Part shown: positions 35,466-46,295 of the stretch, piece after piece
How positions within the stretch are numbered: position 1 is the first letter of the stretch
Layout of the letters: each line of letters opens with the position of its first letter
Assembly (NCBI GenBank): GCA_019633425.1
Contig: WSUB01000045.1
Span: 1-64,000 of the forward strand
Direction of reading: 5' to 3'
Length of the DNA: 64,000 nt
DNA from: Tulasnella sp. 424
Taxonomy: Eukaryota > Basidiomycota > Agaricomycetes > Cantharellales > Tulasnellaceae
Position numbers and translations under genes: made by a program
Notes under the pieces: generated by a model
What the model was told of the DNA's origin: nothing
The model's database searches: none
Seen by the model: only the letters and a program-made list of their open reading frames with translations

Positions 35466-38027
35466 ATGTCAAACACCTTGACTGAATCAACCGCACTCTC
35501 TCCGCGACCGGAGCAGTACCATCAGTCGACGTCTATCCGCAGACGTGGCATTGGCGCATCTCCTCAACTACCACACAGCACTGATTATGGCGGCAAGCTA
35601 TACTCGGAAGTCTCAACTCCGAGGTTGGAGGAAGGATGGGTTGGACCACACAAGAATGACGACTTCCTATCGCCCGATCTACGGGTCAGCGGAGAAGGCA
35701 GGACGACCGACATAGTACAAACCCAACGTGCACCCGAACGAGGCGACCCTAACGTCAGCATCCGCCTGTCGCACTTGGGCTTCCCTCCACCTCGTCTCCC
35801 AGAACACCAACTCGGTTCAGGACCACCTACGCCCACCCCAAACATTTCCCTCTCAGGCATACCCGCCTCTTCGCCTTCCGCGCTTTCATCCACCAGACCA
35901 TCAAGCACCGTCTTCTCTTCAGTAACGCCCATTCCTCCATCCCGTTCCCACTCTGGGGGAACGTCACGCCCAACTTCCATCGCCCGCACGCCCTCGAAGC
36001 GAATTCCTCGTTTACCGACTCCGGATTTCTCCAAGCGCAAGAGTACTGGCCCTTATAAGCAAGCTTTGGCGGCTCCTTTGAACTTCTTTCGAGGAAGCAG
36101 GAGTTCGCAGGGAACGTTCTCGGAGGGTGGCGAAGAGCGCCCGCGATCGGGGACGGATGGTCAAATTCCGGTGGGGGGAGGGTACCTCGAGAGCTTCCAT
36201 ATGCCGTCTCTCCCGTGGAATTGGAGTTGGATGTGGGGGCCAAGTTCTGGAAGGACCTCAGCGACGTTAGTGGCAAGGACAGATTCTGGAGGGTCAACGG
36301 GAAGCAGTTCAACCGATTTTTCGTCATCTCCGGCGCCTCCTTCGCTTGAAAGACGTTCAAGCGGCCTCATTGCAACCGAAAAGGAGTTAGGCCACGACTA
36401 TAATCGTCAACACTCTTTACCGGACGCCCACTACCTCCGTCGATCCTTTTCCACCTTGCAAGTCCCCAGTGAACGTCCATTATCCTCTATCTTCGAGGAT
36501 GACTCGTCGGATGAGGAGCTCATACGCAAGACTGAGCGCAAGCGCAAGCATTGGAGAGAAAGCACTCTGTCCAGGTTGTTTCCTAAACCACCACCCCATC
36601 GGTACCCGACCCTCAAATCTCCAAACCCGAATGACCATCATGATAACTCTTCGTTCGCGCCCTCTCCGTCACGCTCAACCGACGCTGGACCGTACACTCT
36701 ATCGGACATCCTTCCATCGTTACAAGAAACGTCGGCAAGGTTCACTCAAAAGTTTCCTTGGGCTGCGAGGGGGGCTGGACCGAATGGCGTGCAATTCGTG
36801 CGTTTGAGCGGAGGAGATCAAGGGGGCGAGAAATCTGCCGTGGACGCGATTGGAGTGAGTTTGAGCGGTGAAGGAGAGTTTGGCGTTGAAGGCGTTAGGA
36901 GGTGGAACGGGTTCAAGTGGATATTAATGTTGAGCGTTACGAGCGTGAGTGCCATTATTCGCATTTAAGGTGGAGCTTTGTCCCAGTTATTGATTTGGAT
37001 TTTCCGGTTGCCATAGGTGTTTTTGATGGGTCTGAGTACGCTCCTAGTGTCCATATATACATGGTTTGGAGGTACGCTTAGGAATGGGATCACCTGGGAC
37101 GACGAAGTCTGATTGTCTCACTCCTTCCTGGGCCGTAGCCTGGTCGCATGCTCAAGCGGTTATCACCGTCGAGTACAACATCCTCATTTGTAAGAGTCTC
37201 GGGCGCCGCAACCATCTTGCTTGAGCTATTGGACCTGACACTTAGCTCTCATAGTCGCGACGCTCGCAGCATCGACTCTCATCCTAGCTTCCCTGCTGGG
37301 TATTAGTGGCACCCTGCTTAACTCGCGGCCAATTCTGGCCTTTTATTCGCTTTTGTTGTGGCCGAGTCTCGTGTCGGTACTGATCGTTGGATATACGGCA
37401 TACAAGCGCCGAACGTTCAATTTGAGCGGCAAGTTGAGCCAAAGCTGGAACCAGCTCATGGATGATAATGACCGTGCCATTGTCCAGAATACCGTGAGTA
37501 GAGGGTATTCCGAAGAAGGCGCGGAGAAACATTGGCTGACGCGTCCAGGGCCGCTTCCATTAGTTCCAGTGTTGCGGGTTCATTAGTCCGAAACATGATT
37601 TTGCTCTGACCGCGACGTGCTATCCAAGAGCTCCGTTACGAGGATGCCTTGAAGTGCTAGCGCCATGGGAGGCGATGTTTCTCGAGAATGTGTATAGTGC
37701 GGTGTTTGCAAGCGTGCCGTTGCACCTCGCGAATATCGTGATTAGCATGCTCTGCTCGAATCATGTCAACAGGTGAGTTTTGCCTGAATGTGTCTGCGTG
37801 TAAATTATCCGTGCATAGCTAATTATATACCTACCTCGCCAAGGACGTTCGGCAAAGGCCTTACACCGAAAGCCTATCGCTTGTCTCTGGCTGACGTGCA
37901 GGCGAACGCGGAGAAGGTCATGATGGGTTTGTCTTCCACCCGTATGCCGCACGAACCCGAGCGGTTGCTATCGAAGCGCGTTCGAAGCGTCGACGAAGGT
38001 GGAGTCGCAGTTCGAGGGCGAGAGTAA
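35466..38027 (+). CDS. Tetraspanin with long N-terminal cytoplasmic extension
   Basis: First exon 35466-36944, second from 37017, followed by at least four more, with junctions that keep frame. The first methionine in the open frame is ATG 35466 (MSNTLTESTALSPRP). About 480 Ser/Pro-rich residues precede four membrane helices: WILMLSVTSVFLMGLSTLLV; LIFATLAASTLILASLLGIS; ILAFYSLLLWPSLVSVLIVG; VYSAVFASVPLHLANIVISM. Between helices 3 and 4 the large loop has the tetraspanin CCG signature (FQCCGFISP) plus further Cys in ATCYPR and RGCLEV. These are the diagnostic family residues. The long N-terminus matches the layout of basidiomycete Tsp2-like proteins; that subfamily call is an inference. Expected at the plasma membrane as an organiser of membrane domains. 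The tail after helix 4 is hydrophilic. Confidence 0.88.
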
Positions 38028-38890
38028 ATGGGGCGTGGCGATGGGTCACGGGCGGCGGGGAGTGGGAAACACCACCTCTTTTGTAAAGACGCCGCCGAGC
38101 GGGTCATAAACGTGTGGAAAATCTTCCATCATTTAGAAGAGTTGACACGTATGGTGGACGTGTCTGTTGGATGTGCAATGCATATGGCGAACGATGAGTG
38201 CATGGATCAGAGTCGACGGCATTAGTCTGGTGATGAGGCGCTGCTGGTGTCAGAGGTCCATCGCGATCGGATCCCGGCGGGTTCGTTGCCGTCGGTGTCG
38301 GCTGTGTTCTTTCTTCCATATTGGGGTAATGGGGTATATTTATTACGTAATTTGGCGTCGGGTGCTCCCCGGAATTAAGCCTTAGCGCTAGTGCCGCAGT
38401 CCCCGCCCTTTGTCTTGGCGACGACAATGCACAGTCTTGGCATTGTCCAAGGGGGACGCATTGTCCTGTCGAGGAAAAGGAGATAACAAGCTACAAAGGT
38501 CTGGAATAAAGTCGTAAAGCAGCAAGGATAATGAATGTATTGCACATGGTGTTTCCGAGGGCGGGCGATGCTCCAAAAGGGAAGCGTGGGGTGTGTTTGT
38601 CGCTCCTTTTCCTTGTTTGAGTTTAGTCCCATTGTATAATTCAGACAAACTCAGCAAGACAATCCCTCCCATATATTAACCCTGCACGTCCATTCCCTTG
38701 TCTTCCCCCAATCCCCCCCCCCTCCCTCTTTCCTCCCCTTCCACGACCTTCCGGCCCTCTCGTTCTACTACATCGTTCTCTTTTTGCTGTCCCCCTTTTA
38801 CACTCTCTCTAACAGCAATCTGGTTATTGCCTGGTCGCCTTCATTCCCCATCATCACCGTCAAATTTCATACCGAACTGCTCTTCGAGCC
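38028..38890. other. Intergenic, promoter of the AA9 gene
   Basis: About 860 bp. Near 38670 there is an AT box (CATATATTA) followed by C/T-rich leader up to the start at 38891. No supported gene; the ORFs on both strands overlap each other without motifs. Confidence 0.5.
38670..38678 (+). promoter_or_regulatory. Possible TATA element of AA9 gene
   Basis: CATATATTA about 210 bp upstream of the start codon, followed by a pyrimidine-rich leader. Weak evidence because no second copy is available for comparison. Confidence 0.3.
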
Positions 38891-40398
38891 ATGAAGTCCT
38901 TCGCTCTTGTCGTCCTTGCCGCTAGCGCTCTCCCATCCGTCCTCGCCCACGGCTTCGTCGATAGTGAGTGGCCCTTTCATTGCAGTCGTCTCTCGCGGCC
39001 TTTCGGTCTCCGATCCACCTGTCGGGTGGAATCAAAATCGCTCACATGACTGATACTGCCGTTCGCCCATCCCTCGCAGAAATCGTCGTCAGTGGTGGCA
39101 AGACCTACAAGGGTCCGGAACCCGGCGATAGTCCCGGCAGCTCTATCATTCGTCTCATCGACAACACCGAACCCAACCACATCGACGACGGCAAGAACCT
39201 CGCCTGCGGCAAAGGTGCTGCCACCCGTGGTGCCAAGCTCACTGGCAACGCCAACCCCGGAGATACTCTCAGCTTCAACTGGAACGCTGGTGATGGCACC
39301 CCCTGGCCTCACGATTCGTACGTTGCATTTCATTGGTCGAGACCTGGGCCACCTTAAATTTGAATTCACTAACCTCGTGGCCACCATGCGTTTAGTGGTC
39401 CGCTTATCACCTACATGGCCAAGTGCGACGGCGATTGCTCGTCGTTTGACGCTACACAGGGCAAGTACTTCAAGATCGACGAGGTTGGCAAAACCAAGGT
39501 CCCCGGCAATGATTGGTTCCAGAACACCATCCTTCGCAAGGGTAAGATGTACGACGTGAAGCTCCCTGAGGTGAGATTACCACTTGCTACTTCCCTGATG
39601 CACTGCTCACCTCCTCATCTCCAGGATCTCCCTGCGGGCAACTACATTATCCGTCACGAGATTATCGCTCTCCATCTCGCCGATCAACTCAAGGGCGCCG
39701 AGTTCTACCCCAGCTGCTCTCAGTTCACCATTGGTGGTTCCAATACCGGCTCTCCAAACGTGACCGCCTCGTTCCCCGGTGCCTACAAGGCCACTGATGC
39801 TGGTATTCACATCAACGTACGTCGATTTGCGTGCTTCTCTTCGCGTCCCGTCGTTCCTAAACCCTTGTCCCTGTAGATCTGGGACCAGACCGACAACCCA
39901 TATCCTTACCCCGGCCCCGCCATTGCCTCCTTCAGCGGCTCTTCCTCTTCTGGCTCAAACACGAGCTCGAACTCCACCTCGACCGCGTCGAGCAGTAACT
40001 CTTCGGTATCGAGCTCTTCCTCAGACGATAACAATAATGATAACTCATCCTCGGATGATGGCTACTCCTCCAGCAACGATGCAAACGACGACTCAGGAAG
40101 CAACGACTCCAATAGTGATGACGGATGCGACGACCAGGGAGACGATACCAATAACAATTCTGCTGCTTCCGGTACCAATGATTCCAACTCTGACGATAAC
40201 GGCTCGGACGACGGCTGCGATGACGAGTCTTCTACGGCTTCTACGGCTTCGACAACTACCGATGACCCCAATGTCGTCTACAAGACCGTTACTGTCACCA
40301 CGACCGTCACCGTTACGCCAAAGGTTCGCTTGGCTCGTGAGACTTCGAGTGCACAACGACGAAGTCGCATGCATCGTCCTAAGAAGCACAGTTCTTAA
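38891..40398 (+). CDS. AA9 lytic polysaccharide monooxygenase
   Basis: Five exons, 38891-38963, 39080-39317, 39396-39570, 39625-39816 and 39877-40398, total 1200 nt, 399 residues. The signal peptide MKSFALVVLAASALPSVLA is cleaved before HGFVD, giving the N-terminal copper-brace His1. The second brace His is in TPWPHDSGPLITYMAKC, and the axial Tyr in GAEFYPSC. HEIIALH carries the second-sphere His. It oxidatively cleaves cellulose or related glucans outside the cell. The second-sphere position usually occupied by Gln (GAQxY) is Glu here. After about residue 250 the protein has no CBM1 but a tail of about 150 residues, rich in Ser, Asn and Asp with two DDGCDD motifs, a Thr/Val stretch (VTVTTTVTVTP) and a basic C-terminus. 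Confidence 0.95.
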
Positions 40399-40934
40399 GT
40401 TGGAGACAACAGCAGCAGTATTGGAATTGTGACCATCGCTCTCCCTACCTCATCATAATTCGTGGTCAACACCTCCTTCCTTATTCACTGTTTATTCCTA
40501 CCCTCCGTTTTCCTCCTTTTTTTTTTCTTGGGCATAGTTTTCTTTCCTTTTCCTTTTGCATGACTTGACGTCATCCTTGTCATGGCGGCTGGCTCGATTC
40601 GCATTCACTGGCATGTTTGTTGCATTTCCCTCCATGGCATTTTCTTCATTTTCCATTGCATTGCATTTTTGTTTCTTTTTTTCCCTCAAATCCCACTCGT
40701 TGTGCATTACCTGGTGTATTTCCTCCCCCTCATTTGGTAACCTTGCAAGTTGAACTTGTTCACGAAATGCAATGGATTGCAAAAGTATTAACGTCCTCGT
40801 GTGTACATGCTCGGTATGGAACTCGTTCCAATGAATCTCTAAGCATATGATGATCACAAATACCCGTGAAGCTAATTACGGGAATAGAAACAAGAATGGT
40901 AGAATAGGGGCCCCCACGAGAAGCTTCGGCAAGA
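40399..40934. other. Convergent 3' regions
   Basis: T-rich downstream DNA of the AA9 gene, then the 3' flank of the small membrane gene. No gene seen. Confidence 0.5.
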
Positions 40935-41356
40935 TCATGTAGTGAGAGGTAGAAAAATCGTCGCGACGGCGGTGATGAACAGCACCAAAGAGATGACCGT
41001 CATACCAAAGGCAAATAACTTGATCCCTCGCTCGGGCTTTCGTTTACTGTAGGCGGTATCCGACTCGTTGACTTCAGCATTTGACGAGACCATCGCCGTA
41101 AGAATGGCGAAAAGGGTGACGACGACACTGGCGAAGGCGAGCTTTTGAGACGTTTGAGGGTCATGTTGGGGCGGCGTGATGGCAATGGCGATGAGAGCTT
41201 GGGAGTTCGCTGCGAGGATGCATTGGTTCTGGAAAAGGAAAGGGGGAGTGGGTCAGCAAAGGATAATCGAGCGAGGATTCGACGCGACGGACTTACAAGA
41301 GCAATTAGGTCCGCTCGGCCGCATCGAGAAAGAAGAGCGTCAAGGGCGGTAATCAT
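40935..41356 (-). CDS. Small two-helix membrane protein
   Basis: Two exons (60 nt, then about 290 nt) separated by an intron with a polypyrimidine tract give about 117 residues beginning MITALDALLSRCGRADLIAL. Two hydrophobic segments, LAFASVVVTLFAILTAMV and LFAFGMTVISLVLFITAVATIFL, are linked by a polar loop with basic residues (SKRKPERG). No family is recognised. Reading frame, splice sites and paired helices support a real gene. Its start may lie slightly upstream (an in-frame extension exists), but this ATG gives a compact protein. Confidence 0.6.
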
Positions 41357-41479
41357 GAGTGTTTTAGGGAGAGTAGACACGCTGAGAACTGGGTGTTTAT
41401 GTGTATAGGAATTGGAAAAGTGATGCAAGCTAGGGACTTGGGGGAATTTCCTTCATCGGTGCAAGGAATATAAAGAAGG

Positions 41480-41545
41480 TTGATTGATCCCGGGACGCCA
41501 CCACCGAGCCTCGCGACGCCACCACCGAGCCGCGCGACACCACCC
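41480..41545. repeat. Short tandem repeat (about 20 bp, near three copies)
   Basis: Units of the form GCGACGCCACCACCGAGCC, degenerating in the last copy. The repeat lies just upstream of the dispersed repeat at 41550. Confidence 0.75.
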
Positions 41546-41549
41546 GAGG

Positions 41550-41980
41550 GATTTTTGCCCTGCAGCTCCTAATTATTTATACACTACATTCGACGACTCG
41601 CTCACTCCTTGACGCACCCCCTCGCCTTCCACCCAATTCCCCACCGATTGCCACCAGATTTGGGCGACAGGAAGCAGTATACAAGTAAAGAAATATGTTA
41701 AATTCTTATGTCTCAAATACAAGTAAAGTATGGTACTGCAGGCCAAACAAGCCGAAATCGGCACGAAATTCGCGAACACGTTGGGCTCTCACCATGCTCT
41801 GAGATTGAGGCGGCTACGCTCAGCGAGGAGTCTAGTAGCAGATTTGTCGTGTTCAACCTTTGTGATTGGACCCTGTGATGGGTCTATGTCACCACTGCGG
41901 GATTTTTGCCCTGCAGTACGACTTTCCACCCAATTCCCCACCGATTGCCACCAGATTCGGGAGCCAGGAAGCAGTTCTGG
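41550..41980. repeat. Pair of short direct repeats, about 300-345 bp apart
   Basis: GGATTTTTGCCCTGCAG occurs near 41550 and 41899. A stretch of about 50 bp starting CCACCCAATTCCCCACC occurs near 41628 and 41931. A weaker third copy (CCCAATTCCCCATCGATTGC) is at about 43345. They flank and enter the decayed VWA promoter and look like remains of a repeat family or of a small mobile element. Confidence 0.7.
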
Positions 41981-42615
41981 CGGTGGGCAATATAAGATAA
42001 TAATTAAATCCTCAATTGTGGGGCATATTAGACGTGTATTGAGCGTAATAGGACGCATTCTGTGTCGGATATCATGGGGGAAAAAACATCCTGGTCATCC
42101 CCCTCATCGACATCGTCCATTGCAGCCCATCAACCCCTTCTGAGATGGCCGGCAAAGCAAAATCAGACGCTTGCAGAGCATGGAAGCCGTAAGGCTAAGA
42201 AACAGGCCGTTGATGCATACCGGAAGGAGAAAAATGAGGGGAAGCGAGGGGCCCGTCGATTTGAGACTTCGCTTGGGCCCAGTTTACGGATGATACAACG
42301 CCGAGCTAAGGGCGGAAGAGCTATCAAGAGATGGTTTAGAAGGGTTTGGTAGTGAGATGGAGAGCAAGTCCGAAGAGGTGATCGGATCTAGTCCAGGAGG
42401 CGCGTCTCTGGTGGGTCAAGGAGTGGGGGGTGTAAGGAATCCCCCATTCTTTTGTTTGAGTACCACGCATTCAATTCCCCACCAGTCCCTTAGAAATCGG
42501 AGTGATAAGTATATGGTATAATTTTTAATTTATGTGCAAATTTCCGTGATTCTATCATACTCTAGTGCAGAGCAATTGGCAGAATGGCTTAGCTGCGCCA
42601 AGGAGGGGTGGATGA
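41930..42615 (+). mobile_element. Insertion of about 0.7 kb in the VWA pseudogene promoter, with HTH-like ORF
   Basis: Compared with the intact gene upstream region (55485-55800), homology runs to about 41927 and resumes at about 42617 (TACTGTCAGC), so the DNA between is extra. It encodes a 96-residue open frame (42062-42352) with basic KKQAVDAYRKEKNEGKRGARRF...QRRAKGG, which resembles the helix-turn-helix start of pogo/CENP-B-type transposases. Only that N-terminal part is recognisable; there is no DDE domain and I could not define terminal inverted repeats. A truncated transposon is the best guess. Confidence 0.4.
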
Positions 42616-42734
42616 CTGTACTGTCAGCACCTTTTTTCATTCAAACCTCCATCAGATCTATCGCCCACCCATACCCAGTGGGCAATCCGTCTGTCGAAAA
42701 TTTTAGTTCCACGTCTGACGACGTATCATCGAAT

Positions 42735-43296
42735 GGTTAGCGACAAGAAGACGGCACCGCGCGACCCCAAGTACACCCTGACGTCCAGTCATGAGACCCG
42801 TATGCAAATTCCCACCCGAATGCAAGAATCTGTCATTTCTCATTCATTAGCCTACTCGAAAGTCTCGAGTTTACATCGTGATCATAGAGGGTAATTGCTC
42901 GTCTGTTACCCGACGTCGCGCTAGAGGGATACTCACCGTTTTCATTTTGCCCAGGCGTCGCCACCGACCGAGGCAATCTACGTGTCGAAAACGTAGTAGT
43001 TGAATTCATGGAGCAGCTTGACAAGTGTCAAGCTCCCCTCAGCCAACTTGGGATCGATTTCGTCCAGGTTGGGAACGACGAAACCGCGCGTGCTGAGTTG
43101 CAGAGGCTTGAGGGCAAGCTATCAGAAGATGGATCTCGGGTTCGTCTCTCGTTCTTGGTCTCTCACATCTGAACTGCAGGATATCATCGACACAGTCCCT
43201 TTTGACAAACTTCACGGCAATATTGGAGCAGAATACATCATCAAAATCCTTCTCGGTAGTGCTCACAAAAGAATAGACAACTACGGCAAGTTGTGA
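42735..43296 (+). pseudogene. VWA-domain gene relic (copy of the 55803 gene)
   Basis: Begins MVSDKKTA like the intact gene at 55803, including about 95 bp of homologous 5' DNA. It then jumps to the region matching exon 3 end and exon 4, so exon 2 with the DxSGSM metal site is missing. The rest (EFMEQLDKCQAPLSQLGIDF...DIIDTVPFDKLHGNIGAEYIIKILLGSAHKRIDN) is still well conserved, which points to decay that is not old. The join gives no continuous frame. It cannot make a working VWA fold. Confidence 0.85.
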
Positions 43297-43780
43297 TGAG
43301 AAAGAAGACGTGCAGTAAAAATAAAACGCTAAGACCAAAGCTCCTCCCAATTCCCCATCGATTGCAGAAAATAAGGAAGTTATCGATGAGTGGGTGAACG
43401 AGGACCTCCGAGTCGCTCTTGGTCGATTAGAGGGGCCGTACTCTCTACTTGAGGTCGAAATCTGTTTGAGCGGCCCATTTCGATCGTCGCCACTTGAAAT
43501 TGTTGAGAAGCCCCACTAGCCGGGGAAGTTTTGGATTGTCTGGAATACTTCCTATAAAGGGAAGACAGGAGTTTCCGTCAACGATTTTCTTGATTCGGAC
43601 GACTTCCTTACCCAGTGAGGCACCGCTGCCGTTGTGGGCAACTTTGTGAGCAATCGAACCAAGTAATACACTAATTTGCGTTTACGGTCGCCGGTGGTTG
43701 ATGTAAGCAAGGATCTCATTCTCGCGAGGACAAATCCGCAGTCGCGAAGCCAGTCCAACCGCCACGCCGTACCACCAACC
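43297..43780. other. Accessory spacer
   Basis: No gene recognised. Contains the third weak copy of the CCCAATTCCCC repeat near 43345. Confidence 0.5.
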
Positions 43781-43786
43781 CAGCCA

Positions 43787-45179
43787 TGACTAAACCGCTC
43801 TTGTCAACACGCAAGATGTTTCGGACTCGTGTATGCTTCTTTGAAGGCTACGCCTCTTTAACGTACATGCCAACTTAAAGCTAAAAGGGTCATGAAACTC
43901 TTTATTGGCAACGTTGAGTTCTACCCCCTGGTTAGATTGGACTTGTCGCTCATCGCTCTACTACATTTCGTCCCGGGAACTCTCTTGCACTGTGCCGCTT
44001 GTATTGGGTGCTCCCGAAAGACAGGTAGTGAGAACGGTCAACCATGCTCCACCCGATGGCGATTTGGTATGGACTCTGGGACAACGAAGTCCAAAGTTAA
44101 TCAGGCGAATTCGTCTCGAGACCATCTCCCTGCGATGGTCTAGACCTAAAGTGCTCCTTGGTGGGCCTTGCTATGGGAATATATACAAGAGTCTGGAGTC
44201 AGGATTATTTGACTGCAAGACTCGACCGATCAATGTACCCCTCATCGGACATGAGACAGGCGCATCCCCGGATATCATTCAGTCGTACGGATTATTTTGC
44301 TCTTTCGAACGCGCCTGTTTTTCCCCCTTTGCAGGGCAGGTGTCTATTACTGGTAATCTCCCCCCGTGTCCGGTGGAGCCCCTCCACCAGACCGGTCTCC
44401 AATTTTCCGACCTCGGCCGGGTTTGAAACCCCTCGAACCCAATTCTCTCTCCTCTCGACCGATTATCTGGGCCGAATAGTATCTTTTGATTTCTCCACAC
44501 TATGAATTTTGATTCTGTCGAACTCGAACACCGACGCCCTTTGATGGTCGGGGGAGGCCTTGGCCTGGTTCTCGCTCCCCGCTTGCCGCACGCACGTACA
44601 CTTGTACGAATATATTCATACACCCATATTATGGCTTTCGTACTTTCGATGAGACTGAGGGCTCCTGCCAGAACGAAGTGGACGCTCGAATAGTCTTCCA
44701 TCGAGTTCGCCCCGTGGCTGGTCATTCGGGACAGGTCATCGAAATAACGCGACTCAAATTCCATACTATCCGCACATCTATTGGATGTATTGACTCATAT
44801 GCTCTCGACCCGTTGTTGTGATGTTCTGGTACAATGCAATCGATTCCGTTTATGCATCATGCGTGTTAGCGGAAGCTAATACCAGTTGAAACTGCACAGC
44901 GCTTTACAATGACGCACATCATTTTACTATGTATATCAGAAAATTTTAGCTACTGAATTACCCTCCTAAGGTACTTAAGACGTGCTTCGTTCTCTCTAGG
45001 GCAAGGTATCTCTCAACCACCTACCGTCCCCGACACTGTCCTCGAACCCCCTCCCTCCTTCGCAGCTGGACTATCAGACAGCCCAAGACCTCACGCAGAG
45101 AACTCAATAGCCGCATCGTCCTTTTCACGCCGTACGACGAATATCTCATCCAAACCCCTTCCTCGACTACGAATCGGAG
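43787..45179. other. Non-coding part of segmental duplication A
   Basis: Open frames on both strands here (for example 43905-44426 plus, 44764-44279 minus) are not preserved in copy B, where frameshifts and stops interrupt them, so I do not call genes. Some conserved words (for example the stretch encoding LSMRLRAPARTK near 44650) could be relics of an older gene. Confidence 0.5.
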
Positions 45180-45948
45180 ATGCAACTCAAACGCCAGGCA
45201 AACTCGACCGCCCGCGGAAAAGCTCTTGTAGCCAAGACCAAAGAGGTTCTCTCTTCTATCACGAAGATATTCAATTACTCCGAGATTGAGGTACGTTTTC
45301 GCTTGCTTTTCTCTGTTGTAAATTTTGGACACGGCGCTGACGTCCCCCTTTGCCCTAATTTCAATCCAGCCTTGCTCTGTTCCCCCTCGTGCCCCCTCGG
45401 CAACACCACCCGCTTCTTTCGACGGCGAACCAGAGCCCGAGTCTGAGCTGTTTTACCCGTTGCCTCCGTTCACCCGAACCTTCACATCTGGCAGTCAGCT
45501 CAGCGGGTCAACGAAGTCAACTTCAACAGCCGCTTCGTCCATATTCTCTTGCCATACGTACCAAACCACGAATACGGCTGCTGGCGAGGAGAAGGAATTG
45601 TACTCGGGGAAGGATGATACGACCACGACAATCGAGGAGGCCGCGAACGCCGACATCGTTCAAACGTCGCTCGGACTTGTTTTGCCACATATCACCTCCT
45701 GTGGAAACGAACAAGTTCAAAGCTCCACCTCACTTATGGAGTGGTCGAACGATGGGGAGCACTCTGAAGCATCGTCGGAGAATGAAGAGGAGGACGACGA
45801 TGAAGGGGCTTTGTTTATGCGCGCCAAGCGTACTAAACCCTTTCGATCTTACCCCACTACTTCCCTCCCCCGTAACCCCTACGCCGCATTCCTGTCTCAG
45901 CCTTTGTACAAACCCTCCTACATTTTCCCAACCGCTCGTCGCACTTAA
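45180..45948 (+). CDS. Hypothetical Ser/acidic protein, copy A
   Basis: Two exons, 45180-45290 and 45370-45948, give 229 residues starting MQLKRQANSTARGKAL. The first exon includes a helical-looking stretch VLSSITKIFNYSEIE. The second is Ser/Thr-rich with EPEPESELFY, an acidic run SSENEEEDDDEG and a basic/aromatic end (FMRAKRTKPF...YPKPSYIF-like, ending TARRT). No domain is recognised. The 5' part may be truncated: homologous sequence continues upstream with a stop at 45108. The long second exon is open in both duplicate copies. Confidence 0.45.
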
Positions 45949-46295
45949 TCCTTATCGCGCTCAGACTCGTGTCTTCTCGCAGATGTATTGATAGGTATAT
46001 TCCACATGTCATGTTTCCGCTCAATCACCCAAATACTTAGATCTCTTGTTCTTCCAACGCGCACTGTGCTCACTCAGCTAATGCTGACGATCATATGTCC
46101 GAGTGCCTCGATAGAGCTTAACCGGGAGATGAGGGTATGAAATCCCCTGCTGATTCTTGGAATATACGCACACAGACCCTTCACCTTCACGAAAACAGCA
46201 CGAATAACTTAAGAGAACCGGACTCGCCCAGAGACGAGGCCTAGCCAAGAGGACAAGCTAAATAATACAACGACGGGCATAAAAACGCATTATCT
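45949..46295. other. Convergent 3' region in duplication A
   Basis: Shared with 51120-51458. No feature recognised beyond 3' flanks of the two converging genes. Confidence 0.5.

Noticed and set aside
43905..44426. 173-codon plus-strand frame in duplication A
   Set aside because: Broken by indels and stops in the otherwise similar copy B, and an opposite-strand frame is equally long.
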